41,717 nucleotides of DNA from Pricia antarctica (GCA_011050085.1 DRGL01000033.1:1-41717); one strand, 5' to 3'. Shown: positions 9,351 through 19,489, numbered from the stretch's first letter. The notes: a model not told the origin generated them from the sequence alone. Program-made: numbers and translations.

Positions 9351-12300
9351 ATGAAAATCACCCCTATTTTAGCATTACTTTTTTTATCCATTTTTTATAT
9401 TCGGACCGAAGGCCAATCGGTTAATATTACGGAAGAGGTCAGGTCATTGGACACTTACGGTTTCGGAAAACCCGATCCTGTGCCCATTCTAGCGGAAAAC
9501 CCTAAGATATTTCCTTATTTCAAGTTCGATGAATACGAACAAACCTCCCACAAAAAGGATTGGAAGGTCGTCACTTTAGAAAATGATTATATAAAGGTGA
9601 TGGTCTTACCGGAAATTGGGGGGAAGGTCTGGGGTGCCATCGAAAAAAGTACAGGCAAGGAATTTTTATATAAAAATGAGGTCATAAAATTTAGGAATAT
9701 CGCGATGCGTGGCCCGTGGACTTCGGGCGGTATCGAATTCAATTTTGGTTTTATTGGGCATCATCCATCAACTGCAAGCCCCGTTAATTACCTTACACGA
9801 ACCAATGCTGATGGAAGTGTTAGCTGTATCGTAGGGAGCACCGACTTGCCTTCGAATACTACTTGGACCGTTGAAATACGATTGGAAAAAGATAAGGCAT
9901 ATTTCGAAACCGATGTTGCTTGGTACAATGCCTCTTCATTAACTGAATCATATTATAATTGGATGAACGCCGCACAACCGGCAAAGAATGATTTAGAGTT
10001 TTTTCTACCTGGAAACAGTTATATAGGCCACAACGGGAATGCACATTCTTGGCCTATAGACGATAAAGGTAGGAATCTCGCATGGTATAAAAATAATGAT
10101 TTTGAGGGCTCCAAGTCGTATCACATGGTAGGGTCATTTGATAATTTTTTCGGTGGCTATTACCATGATTGTAACTTCGGATTCGGACATTGGTCACCCT
10201 ATGAAGAAATGCCGGGACAAAAATTATTCCTATGGGCGTTGTCCCGTTCTGGGGGTATATGGGAAGATTTATTGACGGATTCCGACGGGCAATATGTAGA
10301 ATTTCAATCTGGTAGGTTGTTCAATCAGTATTCTCCGAAAGGCGCCATTAACCCAATCAGCTTAACGGGGTTTGAGCCCAACGCTATGGATCGATGGAGC
10401 GAAATTTGGTTTCCCTACAAAGAAATCGAAGGTATGGTAGATGCATCGCAGGACGGGGTTCTTAATGCTGAAATCAAAGAAGGTGAAATCTATATCGGTC
10501 TGAATGCACTACAGAAACTAGAGAAGAAAATACAAGTGATGGTAAATGGTAAACCGGTTTTTTCCGAGAAATTGGACCTACTTCCAATGGAAATCTTTTC
10601 TAAGACCATTCCTGCTGTTTCTTCCGATTCAATAGTGGTTTTCGTAGAAGAAAGCGAATTGTACTATTCCAACTACGCTAAGGCCAAAGAACTTAAGCGA
10701 CCTTTTTATTCTGATAAGAATTTACAGATTACCAACGCCGAACAACTGTTCTTCGAAGGCTTGCAGGCATTGGAATATAGGGATTATAAATTGGCAGAGA
10801 AGAAGCTCTCCACACTTATTCAAATGAACCCTGCTCATCGAGATGGACAAATTAAACTGGCAGAGCTCATTTACCGAAAGGCCGATTACGATGAGGCGTT
10901 GAAGCATATCAACTTCGTACTGCGGATGGACACCTACAACCCAGGGGCCAATTATATGGCTGGTATAACCTACCGGGCCCTTAATGATACCACTAATGCT
11001 TTGGAATCTTTGGGTTGGGCGGCTAGGGATATGAAACACCGCTCCGCTTCCTTTGCGCAAATGGCAGAAATTTATCTGGCGAAAAGGGATTATCGAAATG
11101 CAGCTACATATGCCGGCAAGGCTTTGGATTTTAACACCTATAATCTCAATGCCAGAAAAGTGTTGGTTATTGCCTCAAGAAAACAAGGGGATAGGATAAA
11201 ATTTGAAGAGGAGACTTCACGTCTTTTAAAAGTAGATCCCTTGAATCAACTTGTACAGCTTGAAAGGAGCTTTATGAACGGACGAAATCCCCATCTAACC
11301 TTGAACGACGAGTTCCCAGCTGAAACCATCTTGGACCTCGCGCTTCAATACCGCAAATTCGGTTTACCCGATGAATCATTAAAAATCTTGGGATTAGATA
11401 CAACTGCAGTAAAAAACAAACTTTGGATGGCCTATTTGCTTCGTGATGCCGATAAGGGGAAAAGCATGGACCTTATGGAAGAAATAATGGAAGACCCTGT
11501 AAATTTTGTATATCCATATCGAAGGGAAACTCTTGCGGTTATGGGGTGGGCAGCCGGACAAAATGATAACTGGAAATTACGTTATTATCTGGCTATAAAT
11601 CATTTGGCAGTTGGTCACAGCGATAAGGGGCTGTCAATTTTGAAGTCGCTAAACGACGAACCTGATTCCGATATTTTTTATAGGTTCCGCGCGAAAATTT
11701 TTACCGATGGAAGCTATGAAAGCAGGGTTAAGGATTACCAAACAGCACTAAGAATAAATCCCGATGATTGGAAGGTTCGGGATGAAACCATTCAATTTTA
11801 CCTTAAAAACCAAAAATATCCAGAAGCTTATCAGCTATCAAAAACCTCTTATGGGAAATACCCAAAAATTTACAATATAGCTTTATCCTATGCTAAATCC
11901 TTATTGAATACCGGTCGGGTTGAAAAAGTATTAGGGGTTTTAGACGACATTCGTATTCTACCCTATGAACAGGCCAGCGAAGGCCGTGAAATCTATGAAA
12001 GGGCCTATGTGTCCATTGCAAAATCCTATTTTGAGAAAGGAAAATATAAAAAGGTGCTCGAGGTGGTCAATAAATCAAAGGAATGGCCGGAAAATATCGG
12101 AGTGGGCAAGCCGTATGCTCCGGACGAAAGGGAGCAGGACTATGTATTGGCAATGGCTCTACAGAAAGTCGGTGAGAACGAGGAAAGCAAAGCCATACTA
12201 AATACCATCATAGCCTATACAAATGACCATATAAACTCAAATTCCCTAAATCATCTTTATGGTCTTTTGGCCCTAAGAAAAATGGGGAACGCCGAAGCCG

Positions 12301-12470
12301 AGGACCAACTCTTGGCACAGCTTGATGAACCGACTGCCATCGATGACAAGCGTAGCCAATTGGCAGTGGCGTTCTTTACGGAAAGTAGCCAAAAATTGGA
12401 GCAACTTAAAAGCCAAAATGTAGTTCCGAAAGATGCCCAAGAAATAGCGTCCTGGTTGGTAAAGCAGTAA
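9351..12470 (+). CDS. Secreted DUF5107 domain protein with TPR repeats
   Basis: 1039 residues with a signal peptide ('LALLFLSIFYIRTEGQS'). Residues about 50-330 match the DUF5107 type of supersandwich domain, related in fold to galactose mutarotases: 'NDYIKVMVLPEIGGKVWGA', 'RGPWTSGGIEFNFGFIGHHP', 'FGHWSPYEEMPGQKLFLW'. From about residue 460 come helical TPR repeats ('AEKKLSTLIQMNPAHRDG', 'ALKHINFVLRMDTYNPGA'), resuming around 780-920. DUF5107-TPR proteins are common near Bacteroidota glycan genes; the mutarotase-like fold suggests binding or remodelling of sugars, while TPRs suggest a protein partner. No catalytic residue can be named. It probably belongs with the preceding propellers, 147 bp downstream of them. 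Confidence 0.8.
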   Translation: MKITPILALLFLSIFYIRTEGQSVNITEEVRSLDTYGFGKPDPVPILAENPKIFPYFKFDEYEQTSHKKDWKVVTLENDYIKVMVLPEIGGKVWGAIEKSTGKEFLYKNEVIKFRNIAMRGPWTSGGIEFNFGFIGHHPSTASPVNYLTRTNADGSVSCIVGSTDLPSNTTWTVEIRLEKDKAYFETDVAWYNASSLTESYYNWMNAAQPAKNDLEFFLPGNSYIGHNGNAHSWPIDDKGRNLAWYKNNDFEGSKSYHMVGSFDNFFGGYYHDCNFGFGHWSPYEEMPGQKLFLWALSRSGGIWEDLLTDSDGQYVEFQSGRLFNQYSPKGAINPISLTGFEPNAMDRWSEIWFPYKEIEGMVDASQDGVLNAEIKEGEIYIGLNALQKLEKKIQVMVNGKPVFSEKLDLLPMEIFSKTIPAVSSDSIVVFVEESELYYSNYAKAKELKRPFYSDKNLQITNAEQLFFEGLQALEYRDYKLAEKKLSTLIQMNPAHRDGQIKLAELIYRKADYDEALKHINFVLRMDTYNPGANYMAGITYRALNDTTNALESLGWAARDMKHRSASFAQMAEIYLAKRDYRNAATYAGKALDFNTYNLNARKVLVIASRKQGDRIKFEEETSRLLKVDPLNQLVQLERSFMNGRNPHLTLNDEFPAETILDLALQYRKFGLPDESLKILGLDTTAVKNKLWMAYLLRDADKGKSMDLMEEIMEDPVNFVYPYRRETLAVMGWAAGQNDNWKLRYYLAINHLAVGHSDKGLSILKSLNDEPDSDIFYRFRAKIFTDGSYESRVKDYQTALRINPDDWKVRDETIQFYLKNQKYPEAYQLSKTSYGKYPKIYNIALSYAKSLLNTGRVEKVLGVLDDIRILPYEQASEGREIYERAYVSIAKSYFEKGKYKKVLEVVNKSKEWPENIGVGKPYAPDEREQDYVLAMALQKVGENEESKAILNTIIAYTNDHINSNSLNHLYGLLALRKMGNAEAEDQLLAQLDEPTAIDDKRSQLAVAFFTESSQKLEQLKSQNVVPKDAQEIASWLVKQ

Positions 12471-12534
12471 AAAAAGCATCCCCTTCCTGTAGAACAACTA
12501 TCGGTTTACCGGAATTAAGGATAATCCAAGGACA

Positions 12535-12798
12535 ATGAAAAAATCAATTGTTCTTATCCTCTTAATCTGCATCCATTGCTGTCATACCCAAGAACAAGAA
12601 CAGGTCGAATTGCAAGCTCGACTGGCCATTGATGAGATTAGGGAATTCGTGGCCATTCCGAGCGATGTGCTGAATTATGACGATATCAATAAAAACCTGG
12701 TTTGGCTTAACCAGAAGTTTGACTATAGGGGTTTTAGAACGTCCATCCTACCCACCGATGGCGAACCCTTGTTTATGGCAATCCTGGAAATTGAATAA
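12535..12798 (+). pseudogene. N-terminal remnant of an M20-type peptidase
   Basis: An 87-codon frame starting with a lipoprotein-like signal ('LILLICIHCCHTQ') and followed by a segment resembling the extreme N-terminus of M20/M25/M40 metallopeptidases: 'EIREFVAIPSDVLNYDDINK', then 'LVWLNQKFDYRGFRTSILPT'. Intact M20 enzymes are about 400-500 residues; the metal ligands (HxD and later E, D, H) are all missing because the frame ends at 'LFMAILEIE'. The following gene begins 28 bp later, so a deletion appears to have removed the rest. A lipidated short protein with its own role is possible but less likely. Confidence 0.5.
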
Positions 12799-12826
12799 AA
12801 CTAACTTAAGACTCCTATCCTCACTT

Positions 12827-13474
12827 ATGAAATACTATATATTTACTATTCTCTTTATGATGATATCTGTTGGTAACGCCCAAGGTCCGTTACAATTTGA
12901 GGGTCAGGTCGAGGCCATCCAACAAAAATATGATGCTGTTTTTTATACTTCCCAAAAAACTATGGTGTTTACGGGCAGTTCAAGCATCCGTGTGTGGCAA
13001 GACGTTCAAGAAAGGTTTCCGGACCATCGGGTGGTTAATACCGGTTTTGGCGGTTCGCAGGCGTCTGATCTATTGTATTATATCTATGACCTAATATTCC
13101 GATACCATCCCAAAAAGGTATTTATTTATGAAGGGGATAACGACATTGCAAAAGGTAAAAAGCCCAAAGAGGTCTGTACTGATTTACAACAAATTATTGG
13201 CGGAATTCATAGAAACGATTCCGCTACCAAGGTAGTCATTATTGCTGTCAAACCCAGTATTGCCAGATGGGGCTTAAGGAGAAATTACAAACGGCTAAAT
13301 CGTAAAATGGAACGGCTTGCAAAAAGTAACCCTTTAGTGGAATATGCCAATGTGTGGGACCCGATGCTAAATGGTAGTAATGTAAAACAAGATATTTTTT
13401 TGGAAGATGGCCTTCATATGAATAATCAGGGATATGAAATTTGGTACGATGTTCTTAAGCCATTTGTAAATTAA
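12827..13474 (+). CDS. Secreted SGNH/GDSL-family esterase
   Basis: 215 residues if started at the ATG at 12827, which gives a proper signal peptide ('YYIFTILFMMISVGNAQ'). The frame is open further upstream to 12677, but that part overlaps the M20 remnant and carries no signal. SGNH blocks are all present: block I 'FTGSSSIRVW' (Ser52 as nucleophile, in a GSS variant of GDS), block II 'NTGFGGSQASDL', block III 'GDND' (Asn105), and block V 'DGLHMNNQGY' (Asp194, His197). Small secreted SGNH enzymes of this type deacetylate sugars or glycans. It adds a second potential esterase to the locus, next to the AXE1-like enzyme at 495 and the CE15-like one at 39733. Confidence 0.85.
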   Translation: MKYYIFTILFMMISVGNAQGPLQFEGQVEAIQQKYDAVFYTSQKTMVFTGSSSIRVWQDVQERFPDHRVVNTGFGGSQASDLLYYIYDLIFRYHPKKVFIYEGDNDIAKGKKPKEVCTDLQQIIGGIHRNDSATKVVIIAVKPSIARWGLRRNYKRLNRKMERLAKSNPLVEYANVWDPMLNGSNVKQDIFLEDGLHMNNQGYEIWYDVLKPFVN

Positions 13475-13484
13475 ACTAACCCGG

Positions 13485-14019
13485 AATTTATCCCCCTATT
13501 GTAATACATTAGGTTCACTCGGTTATTACTAGTCCTGTAGCCTGTTTCTTGGTTGGCCAGGTGTGACTCCCTTAGCGCACTTTAAATTATTTTCGTATTA
13601 AAGCGCATGAGCTCTAGGTTCAGTTCGCTCTCTCCTTTTGGCTTGTTTTCAAGATTGGAACAACGAATGTATAAAAGTGATCGTGCTTGGCAATACTCAG
13701 GTTGGAAATAGTCCTTGCTTATTATTTGTTTTCGTTCTTTAACGATTTTAGCGTAAGGGTTCTTCACAAAATCAAGCTCTACTTTCTGTTTGCCTATTAC
13801 CCTGATCAAACGATGCCTCCTTTCTTCTGTCTCGCACTTGATGGACTTTCTCTCTGGAGAAAGCGGATTTCGTTTACGACAGAAATTCGCGTATCCATTG
13901 GTTCACCTGTTGCGGTAAATCTATAACCTTTGATTCAGTTCCTTTTCTGTTTTAGATTCGTTGAGTGCTTACGACACTACCTTGTTCTTGTATGTTAAAG
14001 TGAATTTTCTTCGTGTCAT
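13485..14019 (-). mobile_element. Decayed IS3-family transposase (orfA and start of orfB)
   Basis: Read on the - strand from the ATG at 14019, the sequence gives 'MTRRKFTLTYKNKVVS', a stop, then 'ALNESKTEKELNQRL' and another stop: the beginning of an IS3-type OrfA (helix-turn-helix). It continues, with a frame change, through 'RLIRVIGKQKVELDFVKN', the OrfA leucine-zipper end, and into OrfB with 'KPKGESELNLELMR'. After a stop at 13582 it is still traceable through 'GYRTSNNRVN' to about 13485. Several stops and at least one frameshift show it is dead, and most of OrfB including the DDE core is missing. I did not find terminal inverted repeats. It lies between the SGNH gene and susC. Confidence 0.72.
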
Positions 14020-14502
14020 ATCAGATAATTTACGTTTCACTTTTAGGGCATAACTAACTATACTGATTTCGAGGTGATGTTCAGTTGATGTCGAAGAAAA
14101 GAGTCTCTTCATGACCCTCCGAAGGCTTCACTTCAGACTACTTTTGGCTTTATGATTACCGCCCACGGCTTGCTATATTCTGCTCGTCCAACAATAGGAA
14201 AGGGTATTAATTGCAGTCTGTTTCACGTTTAAATGAAGTGCAAACTGACAATAGCTATAGTTGAAGAATAAAGCTATTATCATTTTGAGTATTGCTATCA
14301 GGTACCGAAAAAAAATAGAACTAAGTTTCCGCATTCTTAAAAAGCTTAAAAAATCGTAAGTGATAACCATACCGAAAAGCTGGAGAAAAGTCTATTTACG
14401 ACTATACATTACAAATAGCGAAAGCACATTTTGACAAGTGTTTCAATTCCGAAATTTTAGATGACCATATCAATTATTTTAAACCACTCAAAACCAATTA
14501 CT
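14020..14502. other. Non-coding leader upstream of susC
   Basis: About 480 bp with no gene I can support. It must hold the promoter of the susC operon unless transcription comes from further upstream, but I could not find a good Bacteroidota TTTG/TAnnTTTG promoter pair. A 65-codon frame on the - strand (14173-14370) has no recognisable content. Confidence 0.45.
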
Positions 14503-17500
14503 ATGATGAAGACTGTTTACCGTAATTTCATTTCGCGAATTAAGATTTCTAAAATCGGAATACCGATCTGTAGTAGCCTATTTTTCTTTCTTCTTTGCAT
14601 TGGCTCTTTTCCGGCTCTTGCTAGCACCCCCAACACTGGAGATAAAGCAATTAATCAACCATCTATTTCAAATGCCGGGTCAATCGCGGCTTCATTATAC
14701 CAGGAATTTAAGGTCACTGGAACGATAACCGATAATGAAGGTGTGCCCTTAGCTGGCGCAAGCGTTGTAGAAAAAGGAACTTCTAACGGCACGCAATCCG
14801 ACTTTGACGGAAACTATTCCCTAACGTTATCCGACCAAAATGCAGTATTAGTATTTACCTATCTCGGTTATGGCGTTGAGGAGGTTTCTTTAGATGGGCG
14901 AGACTTAGTTTCTGTATCATTAGAACAAAGTGCTTCGAACTTAGAGGAAGTTGTAGTTGTAGGGTATGGTACTCAATCTAGAAAGGATTTGACAGGTTCG
15001 GTAGGTGTAGTTGATGGAGCGGAGATTGAATCTAGAAGCACGACTAACATTTCTAATGCTCTACAAGGTTCCGTAGCAGGTGTGACTATTACTAGAAACG
15101 GTTCCCAACCAGGTGCAGGAAATAGTATTCTAGTGCGGGGAATAACAACCTTGGAAGGCAATGGATCACCTTTGATCTTGGTAGACAATGTTCCGGTTAA
15201 CAGTATTGATGATGTTAATCCCGATCAGGTAGAAAGCATATCGGTGCTTAAAGACGGTGCGGCCTCTGCAATATATGGTTCAAGGGCAGCGGCGGGTGTC
15301 ATAATCGTCACCACAAAAAGGGCCAAAGCTGGTGTTTTTAGTGTTGGTTATACTGGGGAAAATATTATAAATACTCCTACAGAAGTAAGAAGTACTGTAC
15401 GTGCTGTTCGCTATATGCAAATGGATAACGAAAAGTCGTGGAACGATAACGGTAATGATGACAACCAATTCCCCATATGGCCTGAAAATCTTATTTCAAA
15501 TTATCCAAGTTTAAGCGCCCAAAATCCAGATTTTAATCCTAATACGAACTGGAAGGATCTTATTTTAAAAAAATCTTCCACAGGATATCGTCACAATATC
15601 ACTTTGAGCGGGGGGACCGATAAAGTGAAAACTAACGTTAATTTAGGTTATGAGTATCAAGACGCCCTGTATGATCATAGAGATTGGAAGCGTTACACCA
15701 CAAGGGTGAATAACGACATTAAGATATCCGATAAGTTTGGTGGCAGTATTGACATTGCCTTTAAGTTGACCAAAGTTGATCAGCCTATTATAGACCCTAC
15801 CGGAGATGCAATAAATACTTCACCGCTTTATCCCGCCCTGTGGCAAGACGGTAGAATTTCTGACGGTTTAACAAATCCCTACGCACGAATACAGTTTGGT
15901 GGTTTTCAGGCAAGCGATAGCTATCTTTTTTATGGTATGGCCAGTGTTTATTATAAACCTATCGAAGATTTAAAGTTATCGTTGAACTTGGCTCCTAATT
16001 TTGAGTTTAACAAATATAAAAGGTTTAATAAAGCTATTCCATTTTGGGCGGCTGACGATCCTGAACGATTAAATCCTCCCGGATATGTTGGTGGACATAA
16101 TATTAACCAGATAGGTTTAATAGAGCAGAGAGTCAATAACAATACACTTACTACACAAGCATTGATTAATTATGATAAAGTTTTTGAAAGACACAGTGTC
16201 AGTGTGGTGATGGGATATGAAGAATTTTCAGCGAAATATGAGAATTTGAATGTTGAAGGTCAGCAATTCCTAAGTAACGACTACCCCTTTTTAAATCAAG
16301 CTCCATTAGATGGCGTTTTTGATAATGGTTCAAGTTATACAGATAATGCTTATGCCTCCTATTTTGGTAGGTTGGACTATAATTTTAATAATAAATATTA
16401 CGTACAGGGTACTATACGAGGTGATGGTTCTTCAAGATTTAGTAGCGATTATAGGTGGGGTACTTTTCCCTCTGTTTCTGCTGGGTGGGTGCTTTCAAAT
16501 GAGGGTTTTATGGAATCGCTTGACCCGACATTATCCTTTTTAAAGATTCGTGCTTCCTATGGGAGTTTGGGTAATGACCGATTGGGAAATTATCTTTACC
16601 AGTCTGTTTTGCAATTTGCCAATGGGTTAATTGCTAACGGTTCCGATGTAGAGGCGATACGAGCTGCGGCAGAACGTTATTTAGCCATTCAAGACGTTAC
16701 CTGGGAAACAACAATATCCCAAAATGTTGGTATTGACCTGAACTTGTTCAATGATAGGTTTTCTTTGATAGCTGATTATTACAAGAAAGAAACTACGGAT
16801 ATGTTGTTAGATTTGAGCATTCCGTCCATAAGTGGTTATGAAGATCCTACCTCTAATGTCGGAAGTATGAATACGGAAGGTTGGGAATTGTCTGCGTCCT
16901 GGCGTGATCAAATAGGTAAATTTAGATATTCTACTTCTTTCAATATATTCGATTCTAAGTCCACTATTGGTGATATTGGTGGCAAACGTCTTTTCGGTTT
17001 TGGTGGTAGATTTTTATCAGAAGAAGGAAGTCAGTATAGGTCTTGGTATGGGTACCAATCGGATGGAATATTTCAAACCCAAGCTGAGGTTGACGCCTCT
17101 GCCTTAACGAATGAAAATGTGGGTCCAGGAGATATAAAATACAGAGATATCAGTGGGCCGGATGATACTCCCGATGGAGTCATAAACGAATTTGATAGAA
17201 CGAACTTAGGAGGATCCTTACCTAGATATCAGTATGGGGGTACGATTAATTTAGGATATAAGAACTTTGATTTTGGGATTAGTTTTCAAGGTGTGGGCGA
17301 GCAAAAATTTTATTTGTCGCAGGATTTTATACGTCCCTTCTTAGCTACATATAGATCCCCATCTACCGTTTACGAAAACAATTACTGGAGTAACTACAAT
17401 ACCCCTCAGCAAAACCAAAATGCCAGATATCCGAGATTGACAGAAAACTCTGCCGGTAATAATTATGCATTTTCAGATCATTGGTTAGTTGATGGGTCAT

Positions 17501-17712
17501 ATTTTAGGATAAAAAATCTTACCGTAGGATATACGTTGCCATCTGATATCTTCGGAGGCGATAAAATTTCAAAATTACGGATATATCTGTCCGGGAATGA
17601 TATTTTTAAAATCGATAGTCTTATTAATGGACTTGATCCTGAACAAAATTTCGAAAGTAATGGATACCTGATTACACAATCTTTTATTTTAGGTTTAAAA
17701 GCAAATTTTTAA
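14503..17712 (+). CDS. susC: SusC-type TonB-dependent outer-membrane transporter
   Basis: 1069 residues from the ATG at 14503. An in-frame ATG at 14461 exists, but only the later start puts the basic n-region ('MMKTVYRNFISRIKISK') directly before the hydrophobic signal segment. Residues about 69-150 are a carboxypeptidase-regulatory-like domain ('VTGTITDNEGVPLAGASVVE'). The TonB-box/plug entry 'SNLEEVVVVGYGTQ' and plug motifs 'VRGITTLEGNGSPLILVDN' and 'SISVLKDGAASAIYGSRAA' follow. The rest is a long barrel ending in '-LGLKANF', with the C-terminal aromatic residue of outer-membrane proteins. It imports an oligosaccharide with the SusD partner encoded 10 bp downstream. The transported glycan cannot be read from sequence. 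Probably first gene of the core locus. Confidence 0.95.
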   Translation: MMKTVYRNFISRIKISKIGIPICSSLFFFLLCIGSFPALASTPNTGDKAINQPSISNAGSIAASLYQEFKVTGTITDNEGVPLAGASVVEKGTSNGTQSDFDGNYSLTLSDQNAVLVFTYLGYGVEEVSLDGRDLVSVSLEQSASNLEEVVVVGYGTQSRKDLTGSVGVVDGAEIESRSTTNISNALQGSVAGVTITRNGSQPGAGNSILVRGITTLEGNGSPLILVDNVPVNSIDDVNPDQVESISVLKDGAASAIYGSRAAAGVIIVTTKRAKAGVFSVGYTGENIINTPTEVRSTVRAVRYMQMDNEKSWNDNGNDDNQFPIWPENLISNYPSLSAQNPDFNPNTNWKDLILKKSSTGYRHNITLSGGTDKVKTNVNLGYEYQDALYDHRDWKRYTTRVNNDIKISDKFGGSIDIAFKLTKVDQPIIDPTGDAINTSPLYPALWQDGRISDGLTNPYARIQFGGFQASDSYLFYGMASVYYKPIEDLKLSLNLAPNFEFNKYKRFNKAIPFWAADDPERLNPPGYVGGHNINQIGLIEQRVNNNTLTTQALINYDKVFERHSVSVVMGYEEFSAKYENLNVEGQQFLSNDYPFLNQAPLDGVFDNGSSYTDNAYASYFGRLDYNFNNKYYVQGTIRGDGSSRFSSDYRWGTFPSVSAGWVLSNEGFMESLDPTLSFLKIRASYGSLGNDRLGNYLYQSVLQFANGLIANGSDVEAIRAAAERYLAIQDVTWETTISQNVGIDLNLFNDRFSLIADYYKKETTDMLLDLSIPSISGYEDPTSNVGSMNTEGWELSASWRDQIGKFRYSTSFNIFDSKSTIGDIGGKRLFGFGGRFLSEEGSQYRSWYGYQSDGIFQTQAEVDASALTNENVGPGDIKYRDISGPDDTPDGVINEFDRTNLGGSLPRYQYGGTINLGYKNFDFGISFQGVGEQKFYLSQDFIRPFLATYRSPSTVYENNYWSNYNTPQQNQNARYPRLTENSAGNNYAFSDHWLVDGSYFRIKNLTVGYTLPSDIFGGDKISKLRIYLSGNDIFKIDSLINGLDPEQNFESNGYLITQSFILGLKANF

Positions 17713-17722
17713 AATATAAGTC

Positions 17723-19489
17723 ATGAGAAAATATATAGTTAATAGCATACTATTTTTAGGGGTCGTAATGATAACTTTTTCCTGTACTAAATTAGATTTA
17801 GTCCAGCAAGATGCGGCGAATTCTGAAAACTGGTATCAGACATCAGATCAATTCAGACAATCCATAAATGAAGGCTACCGTGAAATCTTATGGCCTGAAG
17901 ATGTATCTATGGGCGGAAACGGTGGATGGACTGATGATTGGTTAAGACGGGATATACTTGATGATATAACTGCAGGTACGGTTACATCAGAGTATGGCCG
18001 GTCCAATGATAGCTGGGATCTTGAATATAAGGCTATTACCAGAATGCTAACGGTTTTGGAAGAGATTGAAAATCAAAACGGTGTGCTGTTCGAAGAGGAG
18101 GAGATTGGTTTCAAGGCGGAAATCAACTTTTTAAGGGCTTCCTATTGGTCTTATCTTATATCACATTTTGGTGATGTACCATTTTTCGAGAGGGTCCTTA
18201 GCATAGATGAATCCTTTGAGCTGCCACGTACCGATAAGAATGAAATTTTGCAGAAAATTTACTCCTATTATGACGATGCAGCCTTAAATTTGCCTATCAC
18301 CCGAAATGGACCTAAATATGTGACCAAGGGAGCAGCCTATGCTATGAAAGCTAGAATTGCACTCTATATGGGCGATTTTGAGACATCAGCAAACGCTTCC
18401 AAAGCTTGCATGGATTTAGGAATTTACGAGCTATATCCTGATTTTGCAGAATTATTCAAATCTTCAACCAAGAATTCTGTAGAAACAATCTTCCATATAC
18501 CGAGGAGTGAAGCGAATAACGTGCTCCGTCCTGATAACTTAAGGGATTTTCTTCCTAAAATTTATAACGGTTATGCTGCAAAACAACCTACGTGGAGGTT
18601 GTTGGCCGCTTTTGAATGTATTGATGGGCTTCCCATTGATGAATCTCCATTATTTGACCCTCGAAATCCTTTCAAAAATAGAGATCCTAGATGCGCTATG
18701 ACTATTGTACCCTTTGGGTCTTTAACAGAAGGTGACGGTAAAACTTCGGCCGATGGTTCCAACTATTATGGCATAGAATATACCCCACACCCTCAAAAAA
18801 AGCAAATTATGAATTTTTCTGATAATACCCTTATTAGAAATCCCGATACACGTTCCCTTGAAAGATTTGCCTCGTTCAATGGGTTAGTTTGGAATAAGGG
18901 CACTTCGGAAGACTGGTTAGACCTACGTACAGATCCTGATTACCTGATCATGCGGTATGCAGACGTTTTATTGATGTATGCAGAATCAAAAATAGAACTT
19001 AACCAGATTGATGAGAGCGTCTTGGGTGCCATTAATGCAGTACGAGATCGTGCTTATGCAGGTTCAGGTATTGAAAACCCGGCAATAGCCACTACAAATC
19101 AAGATGAATTAAGATTAAAGGTGAGAAATGAACGGCGTATGGAACTGGCATTTGAAGGACGCAGATATATGGATCTTATTCGTTGGCGTTTAGCAGAGAA
19201 GGCGCTCTCTACCCCTATAGTAGGCATGGTGATTGTCAATACAGATGGTGAGGTAACTCAACCTGCAACTGGTGCATTGATAGATAATGTAGTTAATCCA
19301 GGTTTATGGTTTTGGGGTTTGACCCCAGAAATAGACGAAGATGGTCTACCTGATTTCACCGCATTATTAAATGCGGGACTTGCTCAAACGGTCAATATTA
19401 GAAATTTTCCAGAACGTCAATACCTGTGGCCTATTCCAGCCGAAGACAGGTTATTGAACCCCAATTTGACACAGAACGAAGGATATTAA
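17723..19489 (+). CDS. susD: SusD/RagB-family surface glycan-binding lipoprotein
   Basis: 588 residues with signal 'FLGVVMITFSCTKLDLV' (lipidated Cys21). Features of the SusD family are the helical TPR-like N-terminal half ('EINFLRASYWSYLISHFGDV') and the C-terminal signature 'RRMELAFEGRRYMDLIRW', with the ending '-YLWPIPAEDRLLNPNLTQN' that almost every SusD carries. It forms the lid on the SusC transporter and binds glycan at the cell surface. The 10-bp spacing from susC and the stem-loop 44 bp after the stop suggest that the two genes form the most highly expressed transcript of the locus. Confidence 0.95.
   Translation: MRKYIVNSILFLGVVMITFSCTKLDLVQQDAANSENWYQTSDQFRQSINEGYREILWPEDVSMGGNGGWTDDWLRRDILDDITAGTVTSEYGRSNDSWDLEYKAITRMLTVLEEIENQNGVLFEEEEIGFKAEINFLRASYWSYLISHFGDVPFFERVLSIDESFELPRTDKNEILQKIYSYYDDAALNLPITRNGPKYVTKGAAYAMKARIALYMGDFETSANASKACMDLGIYELYPDFAELFKSSTKNSVETIFHIPRSEANNVLRPDNLRDFLPKIYNGYAAKQPTWRLLAAFECIDGLPIDESPLFDPRNPFKNRDPRCAMTIVPFGSLTEGDGKTSADGSNYYGIEYTPHPQKKQIMNFSDNTLIRNPDTRSLERFASFNGLVWNKGTSEDWLDLRTDPDYLIMRYADVLLMYAESKIELNQIDESVLGAINAVRDRAYAGSGIENPAIATTNQDELRLKVRNERRMELAFEGRRYMDLIRWRLAEKALSTPIVGMVIVNTDGEVTQPATGALIDNVVNPGLWFWGLTPEIDEDGLPDFTALLNAGLAQTVNIRNFPERQYLWPIPAEDRLLNPNLTQNEGY

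Noticed and set aside
10722-11060. 112-codon frame on the - strand inside the DUF5107-TPR gene
   Set aside because: Lies fully antisense to a well-supported gene and has no recognisable domain.
12677-12826. Upstream extension of the SGNH gene
   Set aside because: Overlaps the M20 remnant; the signal peptide begins at 12827.
13846-13863. CTTTCTC/GAGAAAG hairpin
   Set aside because: Inside the decayed IS3 element; no T-run and no context for a function.
14173-14370. 65-codon - strand frame upstream of susC
   Set aside because: Composition rich in Ile, Leu and Phe as in random AT-rich DNA; no family recognised.
14020-14502. Bacteroidota promoter (TTTG-N19-TAnnTTTG) in front of susC
   Set aside because: No convincing match by eye here or in the other intergenic regions, so none is annotated.
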